A stretch of DNA of 44,647 bases from Acidimicrobiaceae bacterium (lineage in GTDB: Bacteria > Actinomycetota > Acidimicrobiia > Acidimicrobiales > RAAP-2), in NCBI GenBank assembly GCA_003161575.1, contig PMOE01000059.1, positions 165,439 to 210,085 of the forward strand, given 5' to 3'. The notes under the pieces were generated by a model that had not been told where the DNA came from, did not search any database, and was given only the letters and a program-made list of their open reading frames with translations. Of this stretch, positions 8,328 through 15,921 are shown one piece after another. The position numbers and the translations under genes were made by a program. Each line of letters opens with the position of its first letter. Position 1 is the stretch's first letter.

Positions 8328-9012
8328 CGCTCAGCACCGCCTTGGCGCCACGGGTGAAGAACCTAAGATGCCGCCCCTCCTGGACAAGGATCCTCCGGAC
8401 AATCTCGGCACCAGACCGCTCATCAACCTCCTTCAGCCTCCGCATGAGAGTTCCGTAGACAGCGATAGCGACGTGCTCCACGATTGCTCCGCGAACAAGG
8501 TACCCACCAAGCATCGCTCTTCGCTGCGTTCCTGCGATCCTCATCAGCGGAAGAGCAATGACAGCACGTCGGTCCCTGGTGAGGGTTCCGTGTGCGGGTT
8601 GAAGTGAGCGACCGACACCGCTTGGGTCGAGCTTCAGAGCCAACGCTTCGAAAGCGCGGCCATGATCTGATTCCTCAGTCAACCAGACTGCGTTGAACTG
8701 CTGTATGGCTTGCCACCGAAGCACCCCGGCGGAGCGGAGCTTGACCTGCATGTAGAACGCATCATCTTCAATCCCCGCGACTCCGCAAACGAGACGGAGC
8801 AATTCGGGATCATTGATCGCACATACGCTCGCGATCTCGTCGCGCCAACAGGTGTCACCCCAGCGCCGCAGGAACACTTCGATCTCCGCCTGCAGTGCCG
8901 TTTGTATTTCGACGGCCGAGCCCAGCGAACCCCTTTTTGATTCTTCGGCCGTCTGGGGCTGACTCGGCAAAGCCACGTCATCCCGTACTCTCGCAACTCT
9001 CTCGTTGTTCAT
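8328..9012 (-). pseudogene. 5' part of acyl-ACP desaturase-like diiron gene, interrupted by IS21
   Basis: The start is ATG at 9012, preceded by a strong GGAGGAGAG ribosome site; the in-frame GTG at 9027 is that site itself. With the element and one target repeat removed, this part and 5761-6009 form one frame of 310 codons (309 aa). Two ferritin-like metal motifs are spaced as in fatty-acid desaturase family 2: EESDHGRAFEAL and QEGRHLRFF. Known members desaturate acyl-ACP using a di-iron centre; the Glu and His ligands are intact here. In the present allele, translation runs about 17 residues into the element and stops at 8275, losing the last quarter of the protein. Probably inactive. Confidence 0.8.
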
Positions 9013-9187
9013 CTCTCTCTCCTCCACTTAGAAGGTGCTCATTTAGAGCCGCCAAGGAGAGGGCACCACATCCCCCTTCATCTGTTCCTGAAATGGCGTC
9101 AGGCACGCCAAATCGACGGACCCGCGTCAAAATCGGCAAGAATGACGCGGGAGTTTCCACAGCGAGGTCAGGGCGGAGGGCTTTTCG

Positions 9188-11020
9188 ATGGCGACTGTTC
9201 GCGCGGAATCGCTTCGACCAGGACAAATAAGTGAGATCGTTCTCGATCGCCGAGGCGATCTTTACGGCCGGTACAGAGCTACCAACCATTTGATGGCGGG
9301 CCTGCGAGCGTGGCGGGAGCACTCCCATCATCGCGGTAGGTGGGCGACAGCTACGGCGTTTTTTGCCAGCGTCGACCTCGCCCTCGGCAAATGGTTAGAC
9401 CGCGATTCGGTCGAGCACCGGGCGGTGCGCGTCGGCATCGATACGGCGGACGCCATTGTCTGGACGAGGGCAGCGACCAGTCCTCGTGCCGCGGCAACTC
9501 GGCCAAGCGCTCTGATGATGGTTCCTTCAGCAATTGAACGAGGGTATCGAGTCGGTCGTTCGGGTGGCCCGAATGGCCCAATGGATCTCGTCGAAGGCAT
9601 CGCGCCGTCCGTCGCGGCTATCGCTGGCCTAGCGGCCGTCCGAGCATTCCGAAATCGATCAGTCGCAGTTCGACATCTCGGATTTGGTCAGGTCGGATGG
9701 GCAATGATGGGACTCTGCGGTGGCTACGCGTTTGGTCGTCGGATCCACAATGACCAACAACGAGCAGATGCGCTGTTAGAAGCTAAATGGACGGAGCCTC
9801 GACGAGCCAGACATCGAGCGGCGGCTCGGTCAACCATCGTGAGCGACGATGCTGGCGACTCCCCCCACAGTCTCTATAGGGAGCTGGTCGTGCTCCGATC
9901 CCTGGGCTCGCCGGCAGCCACGAGCGGATTGGAAGAACTAGAGCGAGTCAAGGAAGCAGCTGCCAAGAGCCTAGAGGATCAGAGCAAGTCTACCGGGGGG
10001 GATCGCCTGGTCGACGTCGTCGGTCCCGGCGCTCTACGAACTCCTGAGTATGCGTGGGGGATGCTACTGACCAAACAAGGGGCATCGACCCTGCGAGCGT
10101 GCATCAAGGACCGCGAAGTGACAAGTGTGGTGATCGCGGACGCCCGTGCGATTCTAGTGCCGGGATCACCAACAAGCCTGATTCTCACTTTTGCAAGTGG
10201 CGAGGAAGAAACCGTTCGACTCCCCAAGGAAACGCCCTTGCCGAGGTTCTATGGGGATGTGACTCCCATTGGGCTTTCACTTGGAATGGTCTGGAAGACA
10301 CTGCCCGTCCTACGGAGTCGAGGGCGGATGTCCCCAATCGCGCTCATTCCCTCTTTGTATCTTGACTTGCGTATCCTTGGTTCGTTCCGCGATGCATCCA
10401 TGCAATCCTGGGGACCTCGCGAGGATCCGGGCGTTTTGGATGCCTACCAGAGGGTCCGACCCCATTACCAACTAATTTTCCTGTCGAACCTGCTATCGGT
10501 AATCTCGGGCTCGGTTGGCATTCGGGAGTGGAAGGACGATTCAGGCGGTGCGGTATATCCCGCTCAAGCTGCTGCGCTTACTTGGATGCTACTCATAGGT
10601 CGCTTTTTCGGAGATCGCGAGCGGCCAGCCTCCATTAGGAAGAGCCAAGCGATGTGGCTGTCCGGGGCGCTCGCACTCAACGCGCTCGGCCTGGCTCTTT
10701 CGTGGCGACGTCGACAACCACTTGACTTGCCAACACTGGCAATGGATTTTGTCGCACAGGCACAGGCGTTTCTTTTAACTTACGGCTTGGAGGAGACACT
10801 CGCAGCGGTTAGCCGGGAGAGGATCCAACACCTTGCTCAAGACGATCGTGAACTTGAGCAACGGTACGGCGATGAAGGACGCGATCAGGCTAGAGCCGAG
10901 CTCCTCCAGGTGATCAAGATGCTTGAACAGGCTGTCCACGAGGTCGATCTTCCAGAGACCTTAAGGTCGGATCTCCTCAACAGGGCAGGAAGGGCAAGGC
11001 AGTGGCTGAGGGAACACTAA
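9188..11020 (+). CDS. Multi-pass membrane protein with C-terminal helical region, unknown function
   Basis: A 610-aa protein with a good ribosome site (GGAGGG, 8 nt before ATG 9188). Hydrophobic segments cluster at about residues 140-200 and 430-510 (LIFLSNLLSVISGSVGI, AAALTWMLLIGRFF, LSGALALNALGLALSW). The last 65 residues form a charged helix-turn-helix pair that resembles the dimerisation helices of sensor kinases, but no kinase ATP-binding domain (N, G1, G2 boxes) can be found. The next gene overlaps it by 19 nt and looks like a divergent receiver-domain protein, so the pair may be a two-component-like signalling unit. That is inference from layout. G+C and codon use are lower than in the flanks, suggesting transfer. 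Confidence 0.6.
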   Translation: MATVRAESLRPGQISEIVLDRRGDLYGRYRATNHLMAGLRAWREHSHHRGRWATATAFFASVDLALGKWLDRDSVEHRAVRVGIDTADAIVWTRAATSPRAAATRPSALMMVPSAIERGYRVGRSGGPNGPMDLVEGIAPSVAAIAGLAAVRAFRNRSVAVRHLGFGQVGWAMMGLCGGYAFGRRIHNDQQRADALLEAKWTEPRRARHRAAARSTIVSDDAGDSPHSLYRELVVLRSLGSPAATSGLEELERVKEAAAKSLEDQSKSTGGDRLVDVVGPGALRTPEYAWGMLLTKQGASTLRACIKDREVTSVVIADARAILVPGSPTSLILTFASGEEETVRLPKETPLPRFYGDVTPIGLSLGMVWKTLPVLRSRGRMSPIALIPSLYLDLRILGSFRDASMQSWGPREDPGVLDAYQRVRPHYQLIFLSNLLSVISGSVGIREWKDDSGGAVYPAQAAALTWMLLIGRFFGDRERPASIRKSQAMWLSGALALNALGLALSWRRRQPLDLPTLAMDFVAQAQAFLLTYGLEETLAAVSRERIQHLAQDDRELEQRYGDEGRDQARAELLQVIKMLEQAVHEVDLPETLRSDLLNRAGRARQWLREH

Positions 11021-11874
11021 CCTCCATGCCCTACCACAGCGTCATTGCGATCGACGACGGGTTGCTCATGCACTTCGCTGTGAAGTCTTTCTTTAAGGGC
11101 ACACGCATACCAATAGCGACAGCAACACACCGGGATGTGGTGGGTGGCACTATGACGTGGCCACCCGCTGGTTCTCATTTGGTTCTTCTGGATGCGATGG
11201 ATGACTCGGATCAGATTGCTATTGGCACCACTACGGACGCTGGCGCTCCCGTTCATACAAGGATTCACGCGGACGAGGTCCTTCTGCGCCTCCGGAGTGC
11301 GCTGAGCGAACATCCGACAATGCGCGCCGACGTAATCCTGTACACGAACGACCGCTCACCCGGACCATACGCAGATGACGAGTTATTCGCCCTCCTCTAC
11401 CATCTGAAGGATCGGCACACGAAGTACATCCCTAACAGCCGATGTGCCGTGGTCTCTCTAACACAACTCCTAGACGACGAAGGGCGCTTAATTAAATCTG
11501 CCGTCGCCGGACGAACGGACTTTGAGCGCGTAGGCGTCGATCGTCCAAACGTGTCGGAGGACTTATTGAATGTCTATGAGGGGGCCCGGGTCCTCGCTGA
11601 GCGAGCGAACAATGTCTTCTCGCCGTACAGCGTCAGTCCCGAACAAGATCGACGATGGTGGAGCATCGTCATAGGAGGGCCTCCACTAGCCGCCGTTAAT
11701 GCCAATGATCTGCGAGCTCAGCGCGAATGGATCACTCGCCACATCAAGGTGTCCGGTTCATGGAGAACAAAGCTGCCTCTATTCCGGCGGCATCTAAATG
11801 TTCAGATCACAGAACCCATAACGGACATCCTGGCCGATGCAAAGAAGAGGTCGGACAAGGGCAACAAAGAATAA
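11002..11874 (+). CDS. Receiver-like protein paired with the upstream membrane protein
   Basis: A 290-aa protein. GTG at 11002 has AGGAAGG 7 nt upstream and overlaps the preceding gene; ATG at 11026 is an alternative. The N-terminus resembles a response-regulator receiver: IAIDDGLLMHFAV (acidic pair), LVLLDAMDD (candidate phospho-acceptor Asp at the end of strand 3) and DVILYTNDRSPG (strand 4 with Thr). The usual Lys on strand 5 is not evident. The C-terminal half ends in a basic, possibly DNA-binding segment (REWITRHIKVSGSWRTKLPLFRRHL), but a LuxR-type helix-turn-helix is not clear. Function is inferred only from this weak pattern and from the overlap with 9188-11020. Confidence 0.5.
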   Translation: MAEGTLTSMPYHSVIAIDDGLLMHFAVKSFFKGTRIPIATATHRDVVGGTMTWPPAGSHLVLLDAMDDSDQIAIGTTTDAGAPVHTRIHADEVLLRLRSALSEHPTMRADVILYTNDRSPGPYADDELFALLYHLKDRHTKYIPNSRCAVVSLTQLLDDEGRLIKSAVAGRTDFERVGVDRPNVSEDLLNVYEGARVLAERANNVFSPYSVSPEQDRRWWSIVIGGPPLAAVNANDLRAQREWITRHIKVSGSWRTKLPLFRRHLNVQITEPITDILADAKKRSDKGNKE

Positions 11875-11918
11875 CTGCGCCTTTGATTTCTTCGGCGCAA
11901 CTTTGGTGACAACGACTG

Positions 11919-11936
11919 TTGGGTTATCAGCCCGAA
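11919..11936. terminator. Degenerate hairpin TTGGG-N7-CCCGAA at a convergent junction
   Basis: This is a weakened member of the hairpin family: TTGGG at 11919-11923, loop TTATCAG and CCCGAA at 11931-11936, with one G-T pair. The 7-nt loop and the CCCGAAGG right arm are kept. It lies between the converging genes 11002-11874 and 12095-13513. Confidence 0.4.
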
Positions 11937-12094
11937 GGCCTTCACTACACGTCGGGTCTAAGGACCGAAAACTCCCCCGTCTGAGTGTGGTATCCCGGCG
12001 GCTTCGTATAGCGGAAGAGAAAACAGAACGTGGAAACCGCATGAATGCTTGATCGGCGAACAGTTGCTTGAGTTCGCTTCGGGTTCGGATCAAC

Positions 12095-13513
12095 TCAACT
12101 AGGCTTGCTCGCAGAAGGAAGCGGCCGGAGTGTGTCGTTGAACTCTTTAGACTGTCTGCTCTGAACCTCCAACGATGCGCTTCTGAGCTTAGAATCGAGT
12201 CCCTCTAGAAAGAGTTGTAGCTCGGTACGTGCCGTATCTATTTCTAGATCCAGATCCCTAGACGCATTTCTCAGGCTGACGTTTTCGAACAATACAAGCT
12301 CCAACAGACGCTGGGTTCGACGGTTGGCAGTTCGAAACTCTTGACTGACGAGGGCGTCGATTGTTGGCTCAGAGATGAGGCCAGATACGCTTGAGGGCGG
12401 TGACAAACTTATGGTCACTGCTTCCTTCGCAATCTCTTGACGCATCGATCTCCCGTCATCGGGCCAGAGAACCTCATCAAATGGGCTGTTGATTCCAGAG
12501 AACGCTTCGTTGAACGCGACAGACCAACTCTCGATGGACTCGTGCCGTTCCCGGATATCAACGTGCATGCCCTTTTGAAGAACTCGGACTAGGTTCGTGG
12601 GAAGTATTCGAGGGCCGGCGCTTGTACTCGGTCGCTCAGGACGCCCGGTCAGGAGCAAAGATGCTAAGGCGCTCACCGAGTAGACGTCGGATGCTTTGCT
12701 TACTCTTGTTTGAGCGTAACGTTCTGGCGCCATGAAATAAGGAGTTCCACGAGACAGAACTGCTGCCCCGCTCTGGCGACCGGGTTCAACGATGCAGGCG
12801 GCTTCAAAATCGAGCAGCCTGATAGAGTCGGCCAGAACGAAACTTAGCTCGCATCTCATGGGATCCATGCCCTCGCACAGGATATTCGCGGGCTTAAGGT
12901 CGCCATGAACTACCTGACGTTCATGGATTGTACTTACCGAATAACAGACGGAAGTAAGAAGCGTTTGCACTTCCGAATATCGGGGTCTCCGTTTCTCACT
13001 AGCCATCTGGAAGATTACGCGATCCAGGGTCACTCCCGGCAGGCTTTCTCGCATGATGAAGGGTCGGCCGCTGGTCGTAACAGAAACGCTCGACAGAAGC
13101 GGAGCTTGAGTCCCGCAGAGATGCGAGAGTATCGAAGCTTCGTTGAACAACGCACTCCGCGCCCGCCACAGCCTCCTGGGTCCATCGACAATCGTCTTAA
13201 CCATCAAGGGAGTGTGTGAGCGCAATTGCATGACCTCGAACACAAGACGCCCATTGGAGTCAGATATCGGACGTAGATATTTGTATCCCGGTATCTCGTT
13301 GAGAATTTCGAGGGCGACTGAACTGATTCGTCTCTCGGAATCCTGCAAGCTCCGTCCACTCAGGTCCTCATCAAACCCTACGGCTAGAAACGACGGCACC
13401 AGATTTGAAGCCGCGGTCCTCTGCTGAGCGGATCGAGTCTTGCGACTATCTTTGACAAAGGCGACGATGCATAGGAGTCCGCCAACGATCGCAATCCACA
13501 TACCCAATCCCAT
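12095..13513 (-). CDS. Membrane-anchored Ser/Thr protein kinase
   Basis: A 472-aa protein with one N-terminal membrane segment (about residues 3-20) and a Hanks-type kinase domain at about 70-345. Visible motifs are VKTI (catalytic Lys), Glu in the C-helix region (FNEASIL), HGDLKPANIL (catalytic loop), LDFEAA in place of DFG, and GTPYFMAPERY (activation loop end). The C-terminal 110 residues look helical or coiled-coil, not PASTA, so this is not a PknB cell-wall sensor. DFE instead of DFG occurs in some active and many pseudo-kinases. It is translated from an ATG overlapping the previous stop by 1 nt (TAATG), so it forms an operon with 13513-13935. Confidence 0.85.
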   Translation of the reverse strand: MGLGMWIAIVGGLLCIVAFVKDSRKTRSAQQRTAASNLVPSFLAVGFDEDLSGRSLQDSERRISSVALEILNEIPGYKYLRPISDSNGRLVFEVMQLRSHTPLMVKTIVDGPRRLWRARSALFNEASILSHLCGTQAPLLSSVSVTTSGRPFIMRESLPGVTLDRVIFQMASEKRRPRYSEVQTLLTSVCYSVSTIHERQVVHGDLKPANILCEGMDPMRCELSFVLADSIRLLDFEAACIVEPGRQSGAAVLSRGTPYFMAPERYAQTRVSKASDVYSVSALASLLLTGRPERPSTSAGPRILPTNLVRVLQKGMHVDIRERHESIESWSVAFNEAFSGINSPFDEVLWPDDGRSMRQEIAKEAVTISLSPPSSVSGLISEPTIDALVSQEFRTANRRTQRLLELVLFENVSLRNASRDLDLEIDTARTELQLFLEGLDSKLRSASLEVQSRQSKEFNDTLRPLPSASKPS

Positions 13514-13935
13514 TAGGTTTGGGCCTCTCGATTCCCATTTTTACGTGTCACCGTCAAGATCCCAGTCAAGGCAGAGACCACCAGCAACAGCACGGACCAA
13601 TGGACTTGTTGATGGTCCAGCACCGTAACGACCATGTGGTTCTTGACTTGCAGCGTTTCACCAAACACCAGGACCTCTCCGACTAAAACTACAATCAAAC
13701 TCGACCGGTATAGGGTCACCACGGTTCCGCCATCTCCGAGGAGGTACTCGGCAGCCATCGATGCCCCAGTTACACCAGCGGCGATAATGAAGAGCTCTCC
13801 GTGTTGGACTGCGCTGTAGAAGGTGGCTCCCTTGAAAACTGCTGGCGAGATTACTAGAAGGGCTGGAATCGCGATCGCTCCCGCCGCCCAAGCCCCAGCC
13901 CTCTGTACCGCTCCTTTAGCTACATCGCGGTTCAT
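13513..13935 (-). CDS. Small four-helix membrane protein in kinase operon
   Basis: A 140-aa hydrophobic protein with about four membrane segments (AGAIAIPALLVIS, GELFIIAAGVTGASMAAEYLL, SSLIVVLVGEVLVF, WSVLLLVVSALTGILTV). I do not recognise the family. Its stop overlaps the kinase start by 1 nt, so it is probably a membrane partner, stress sensor or substrate of the kinase. The start is ATG at 13935 with GGAG upstream (CAGCTGGAG region). Two 11-bp tandem repeats lie 42 nt upstream. Confidence 0.6.
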   Translation of the reverse strand: MNRDVAKGAVQRAGAWAAGAIAIPALLVISPAVFKGATFYSAVQHGELFIIAAGVTGASMAAEYLLGDGGTVVTLYRSSLIVVLVGEVLVFGETLQVKNHMVVTVLDHQQVHWSVLLLVVSALTGILTVTRKNGNREAQT

Positions 13936-13976
13936 CTCTACTCCAGCTCCTCACCCGAGCGCCGGCATCCGGTCTG

Positions 13977-13998
13977 TAGCCTAGCGATAGCCTAGCGA
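13977..13998. repeat. Two tandem copies of TAGCCTAGCGA upstream of the kinase operon
   Basis: An exact 11-bp tandem duplication (13977-13987 and 13988-13998), with a further partial CTAGCG at about 14008. It lies 42 nt before the start of the operon 13935-12095 and may be an operator. It could instead be flanking debris of the adjacent IS110-type element. Confidence 0.5.
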
Positions 13999-14059
13999 CC
14001 CGTCTGCTAGCGCCTCGTCCTCCCCACATTGGGTAGTACGTTATCCGGCAGCAAGGATC

Positions 14060-14215
14060 GAGGTTGGCGATGAACGGGTCCACCACTTCGGTGGCTGATC
14101 CGGTCAGCGTGAGGGTGGATGCCCAAGCCAGGTCTGACTCGAGTTATCCGGCTGACGTCCTTGCGGACTGTCCTTCTAACGATTTGTCGGCCTGGCTTAG
14201 ACACCCACCCGACAC
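14060..14215 (+). ncRNA. Candidate bridge RNA of the IS110-family element
   Basis: The leader of the transposase gene can fold into two parts. The first is a short hairpin CCACC-acttc-GGTGG around 14080-14094. The second is a long-range stem in which GGGTGG (14113-14118) pairs with CCACCC (14205-14210) and AAGCCAGG (14125-14132) pairs with CCTGGCTT (14191-14198), leaving a symmetric 6/6-nt internal loop. A small GTCC-ttgc-GGAC hairpin lies inside. Bridge RNAs of IS110 elements are encoded in this position and have such guide-bearing internal loops. The folding was done by eye; boundaries are approximate. Confidence 0.45.
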
Positions 14216-14324
14216 CCACCGGTCGGACGGAGTGACCTAATAGGAGCCTGCCCAAGAGGCCCACTGCTGTCCTGTCCGTCGTTCCGCTCGGTGCGGTGCC
14301 ACCCCGACCGAGACAACGAAAGGG

Positions 14325-15383
14325 ATGACGATGACTACTTTGGCACGAAGCATCACCGGTGGGGTCGACCCCCACCTCGACGTCCACGTGGCGGCGGCTC
14401 TGGACGAACGGGGAACCCTCCTCGGCGTCGAGTCCTTTGAGACCTCCACCCGCGGTTACCGAAAGCTCCTGGCCTGGTTGGCAAGCTTTGGCCACCTCGA
14501 GCTGGTCGGCATCGAGGGCACCGGTTCCTATGGGGCCGGACTCACCCGGCATCTCCACGAGGCCGGTGTGGCCGTGGTCGAAGTCGACCGCCCTAACCGC
14601 CAGCGGCGCCGGCGCAAGGGCAAGTCCGACCCCGAGGACGCGGTGAGCGCGGCCCGGGCCGCCCAGTCGGGCGACGCCACGGGAGAGGCCAAGACGAGAG
14701 ACGGAAACGTCGAGGTCATGCGGGTGCTGCGCATCGCTCGGATCTCGGCCCGCAAGTCTCGAACCCAGGCGATCAACCAGATGCGGAGTCTGGTCTCGAC
14801 CGCCCCCGAGCCCATCCGAGCCGAACTCCGAGACCTCAGCGTCTACCACCTGCTGGAGAGAACGGCCGCCTACCGGCCGGGGACTAAGCGCGACATCACC
14901 TCGGTCACCAAACTGGCACTGCGGATGCTGGCCCACCGGGCCCAGGATCTTGAGGTCGAGATCAAAGAGCTCGACGCCATACTGAAGTCGCTCGTGAAAG
15001 AGACCGCACCCGCACTCATTGCCCGTCTCGGCATCGGGACCGACGCTGCCTCAGCTCTCTTGATTGCCGCCGGTGACAATCCGGGCCGGCTTCGCAGCGA
15101 AGCAAGTTTCGCCCACCTCTGTGGTGCATCACCGATCGACGCGTCCAGCGGAAAGAGCGAGCGGCACCGACTGAACCGAAGCGGTGATCGCCAAGCCAAC
15201 TCGGCTCTCTGGCACATCGTGCTCACCCGAATGGTCTACGACCCGAACACCCGCCACTACATCGAGCGCCGGATGAAGGAGGGCAAGACGAAGAAGGAAG
15301 CCTTCCGATGCCTCAAGCGCTATGTCGCCCGAGAGGTCTACAACTACCTACCCCGAGAACAATTCGCGCTTGACAGCCCATAG
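14325..15383 (+). CDS. IS110 family transposase (recombinase)
   Basis: A 352-aa DEDD transposase. The N-terminal RuvC-like domain shows VDPHLDVHVAA (first Asp), GIEGTGSYG (Glu) and SDPEDAVSAAR (Asp pair). The C-terminal transposase-20 domain shows GIGTDAASALLIAAGDNP and then CGASPIDASSGKSERHRLN, which includes the serine region used for strand cleavage, and GDRQANSALW. These proteins recombine DNA under guidance of a bridge RNA. ATG 14325 follows GAAAGGG; ATG 14331 is an in-frame alternative. It is complete and probably functional. A long antisense frame exists here but is a shadow. Confidence 0.95.
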   Translation: MTMTTLARSITGGVDPHLDVHVAAALDERGTLLGVESFETSTRGYRKLLAWLASFGHLELVGIEGTGSYGAGLTRHLHEAGVAVVEVDRPNRQRRRRKGKSDPEDAVSAARAAQSGDATGEAKTRDGNVEVMRVLRIARISARKSRTQAINQMRSLVSTAPEPIRAELRDLSVYHLLERTAAYRPGTKRDITSVTKLALRMLAHRAQDLEVEIKELDAILKSLVKETAPALIARLGIGTDAASALLIAAGDNPGRLRSEASFAHLCGASPIDASSGKSERHRLNRSGDRQANSALWHIVLTRMVYDPNTRHYIERRMKEGKTKKEAFRCLKRYVAREVYNYLPREQFALDSP

Positions 15384-15921
15384 GAGCATCCTTAGGGCTT
15401 GCCGTCTGCGTCACGAGACCAGCCATTCCTGCTGGCTCGCGAGGTATCTCCCCCGGTCGAACCTGTCTCGAACTGGTTAGGATTTAGTCAACTCGTCGAC
15501 CCTTGGTGCCCGTCCGAGTGCTGGACAGCGACGCACTCGACCTTGACGGCCAGGGGCAGCTGGATCACGGAGCGTACAAGTACCCGCAGCGATGTGCCCA
15601 TCGATGGCCCATCCCGGCCAGAGACCAGAGTGTTGGGTCCATACCACCGCTTCGCTCTATTGAGTCTGCCCAAAGCGTTCCAATTTCAGCCAACTTAACT
15701 TCGGGGTGTCAGCCCGAAGGTATTGATCATTTCCGATCGGGCCCTCTCGTCCCTGCCAATGCCAAAGTTCGGCACAGCGGCACGCAGCGCTTGAATAGCT
15801 GAGGACAGCTCTCAACTGCAAGGCCCAGATTAAACGAGCAGCGGGCTCAAGCGGGTATTTCTGGGGGAGGGACCTACCAGTCAGCCGGCCGATCGGCAGA
15901 AGCCTGGAGTTCTAGCGCGAG
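15384..15921. other. Intergenic region between IS110 element and GmrSD-like gene
   Basis: No convincing gene is present. Right after the transposase gene a small inverted repeat AGCCA-N7-TGGCT (about 15420-15437) could end transcription from the element. The hairpin at 15699-15719 is listed separately. The rest has no recognisable signal. Confidence 0.5.
15699..15719. terminator. Hairpin CTTCGGG-N7-CCCGAAG at a convergent junction
   Basis: A 7-bp perfect stem (15699-15705 with 15713-15719), loop GTGTCAG, no T-run. It lies 3' of both the IS110 gene and the minus-strand gene ending at 15922. Confidence 0.6.

Larger units (their letters stand above)
14010..15395 (+). mobile_element. IS110-family element (ends approximate)
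   Basis: It consists of a transposase gene with a long structured leader (about 300 nt) and almost no 3' non-coding end, the layout of the IS110 group. TTGACA at 15370-15375, within the last codons of the gene, fits a -35 box that in this family joins a -10 box at the other end when the element circularises. No terminal inverted repeats are expected. I cannot fix the exact ends; GCATCC occurs at 13965-13970 and 15386-15391 and could be the repeated core, which would put the left end near 13971. Confidence 0.7.

Noticed and set aside
9188-11020. Complete sensor histidine kinase
   Set aside because: No HATPase N, G1 or G2 boxes occur in the 610 residues, so only a kinase-like dimerisation region could be argued.
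14007-14936. 309-codon minus-strand open frame opposite the IS110 gene
   Set aside because: It is antisense to a clear transposase, has no domain and runs over the candidate RNA; a high-G+C shadow frame.
15399-15698. 99-codon plus-strand frame after the IS110 gene
   Set aside because: No ribosome site, no protein-like pattern, and it runs into the hairpin at 15699.
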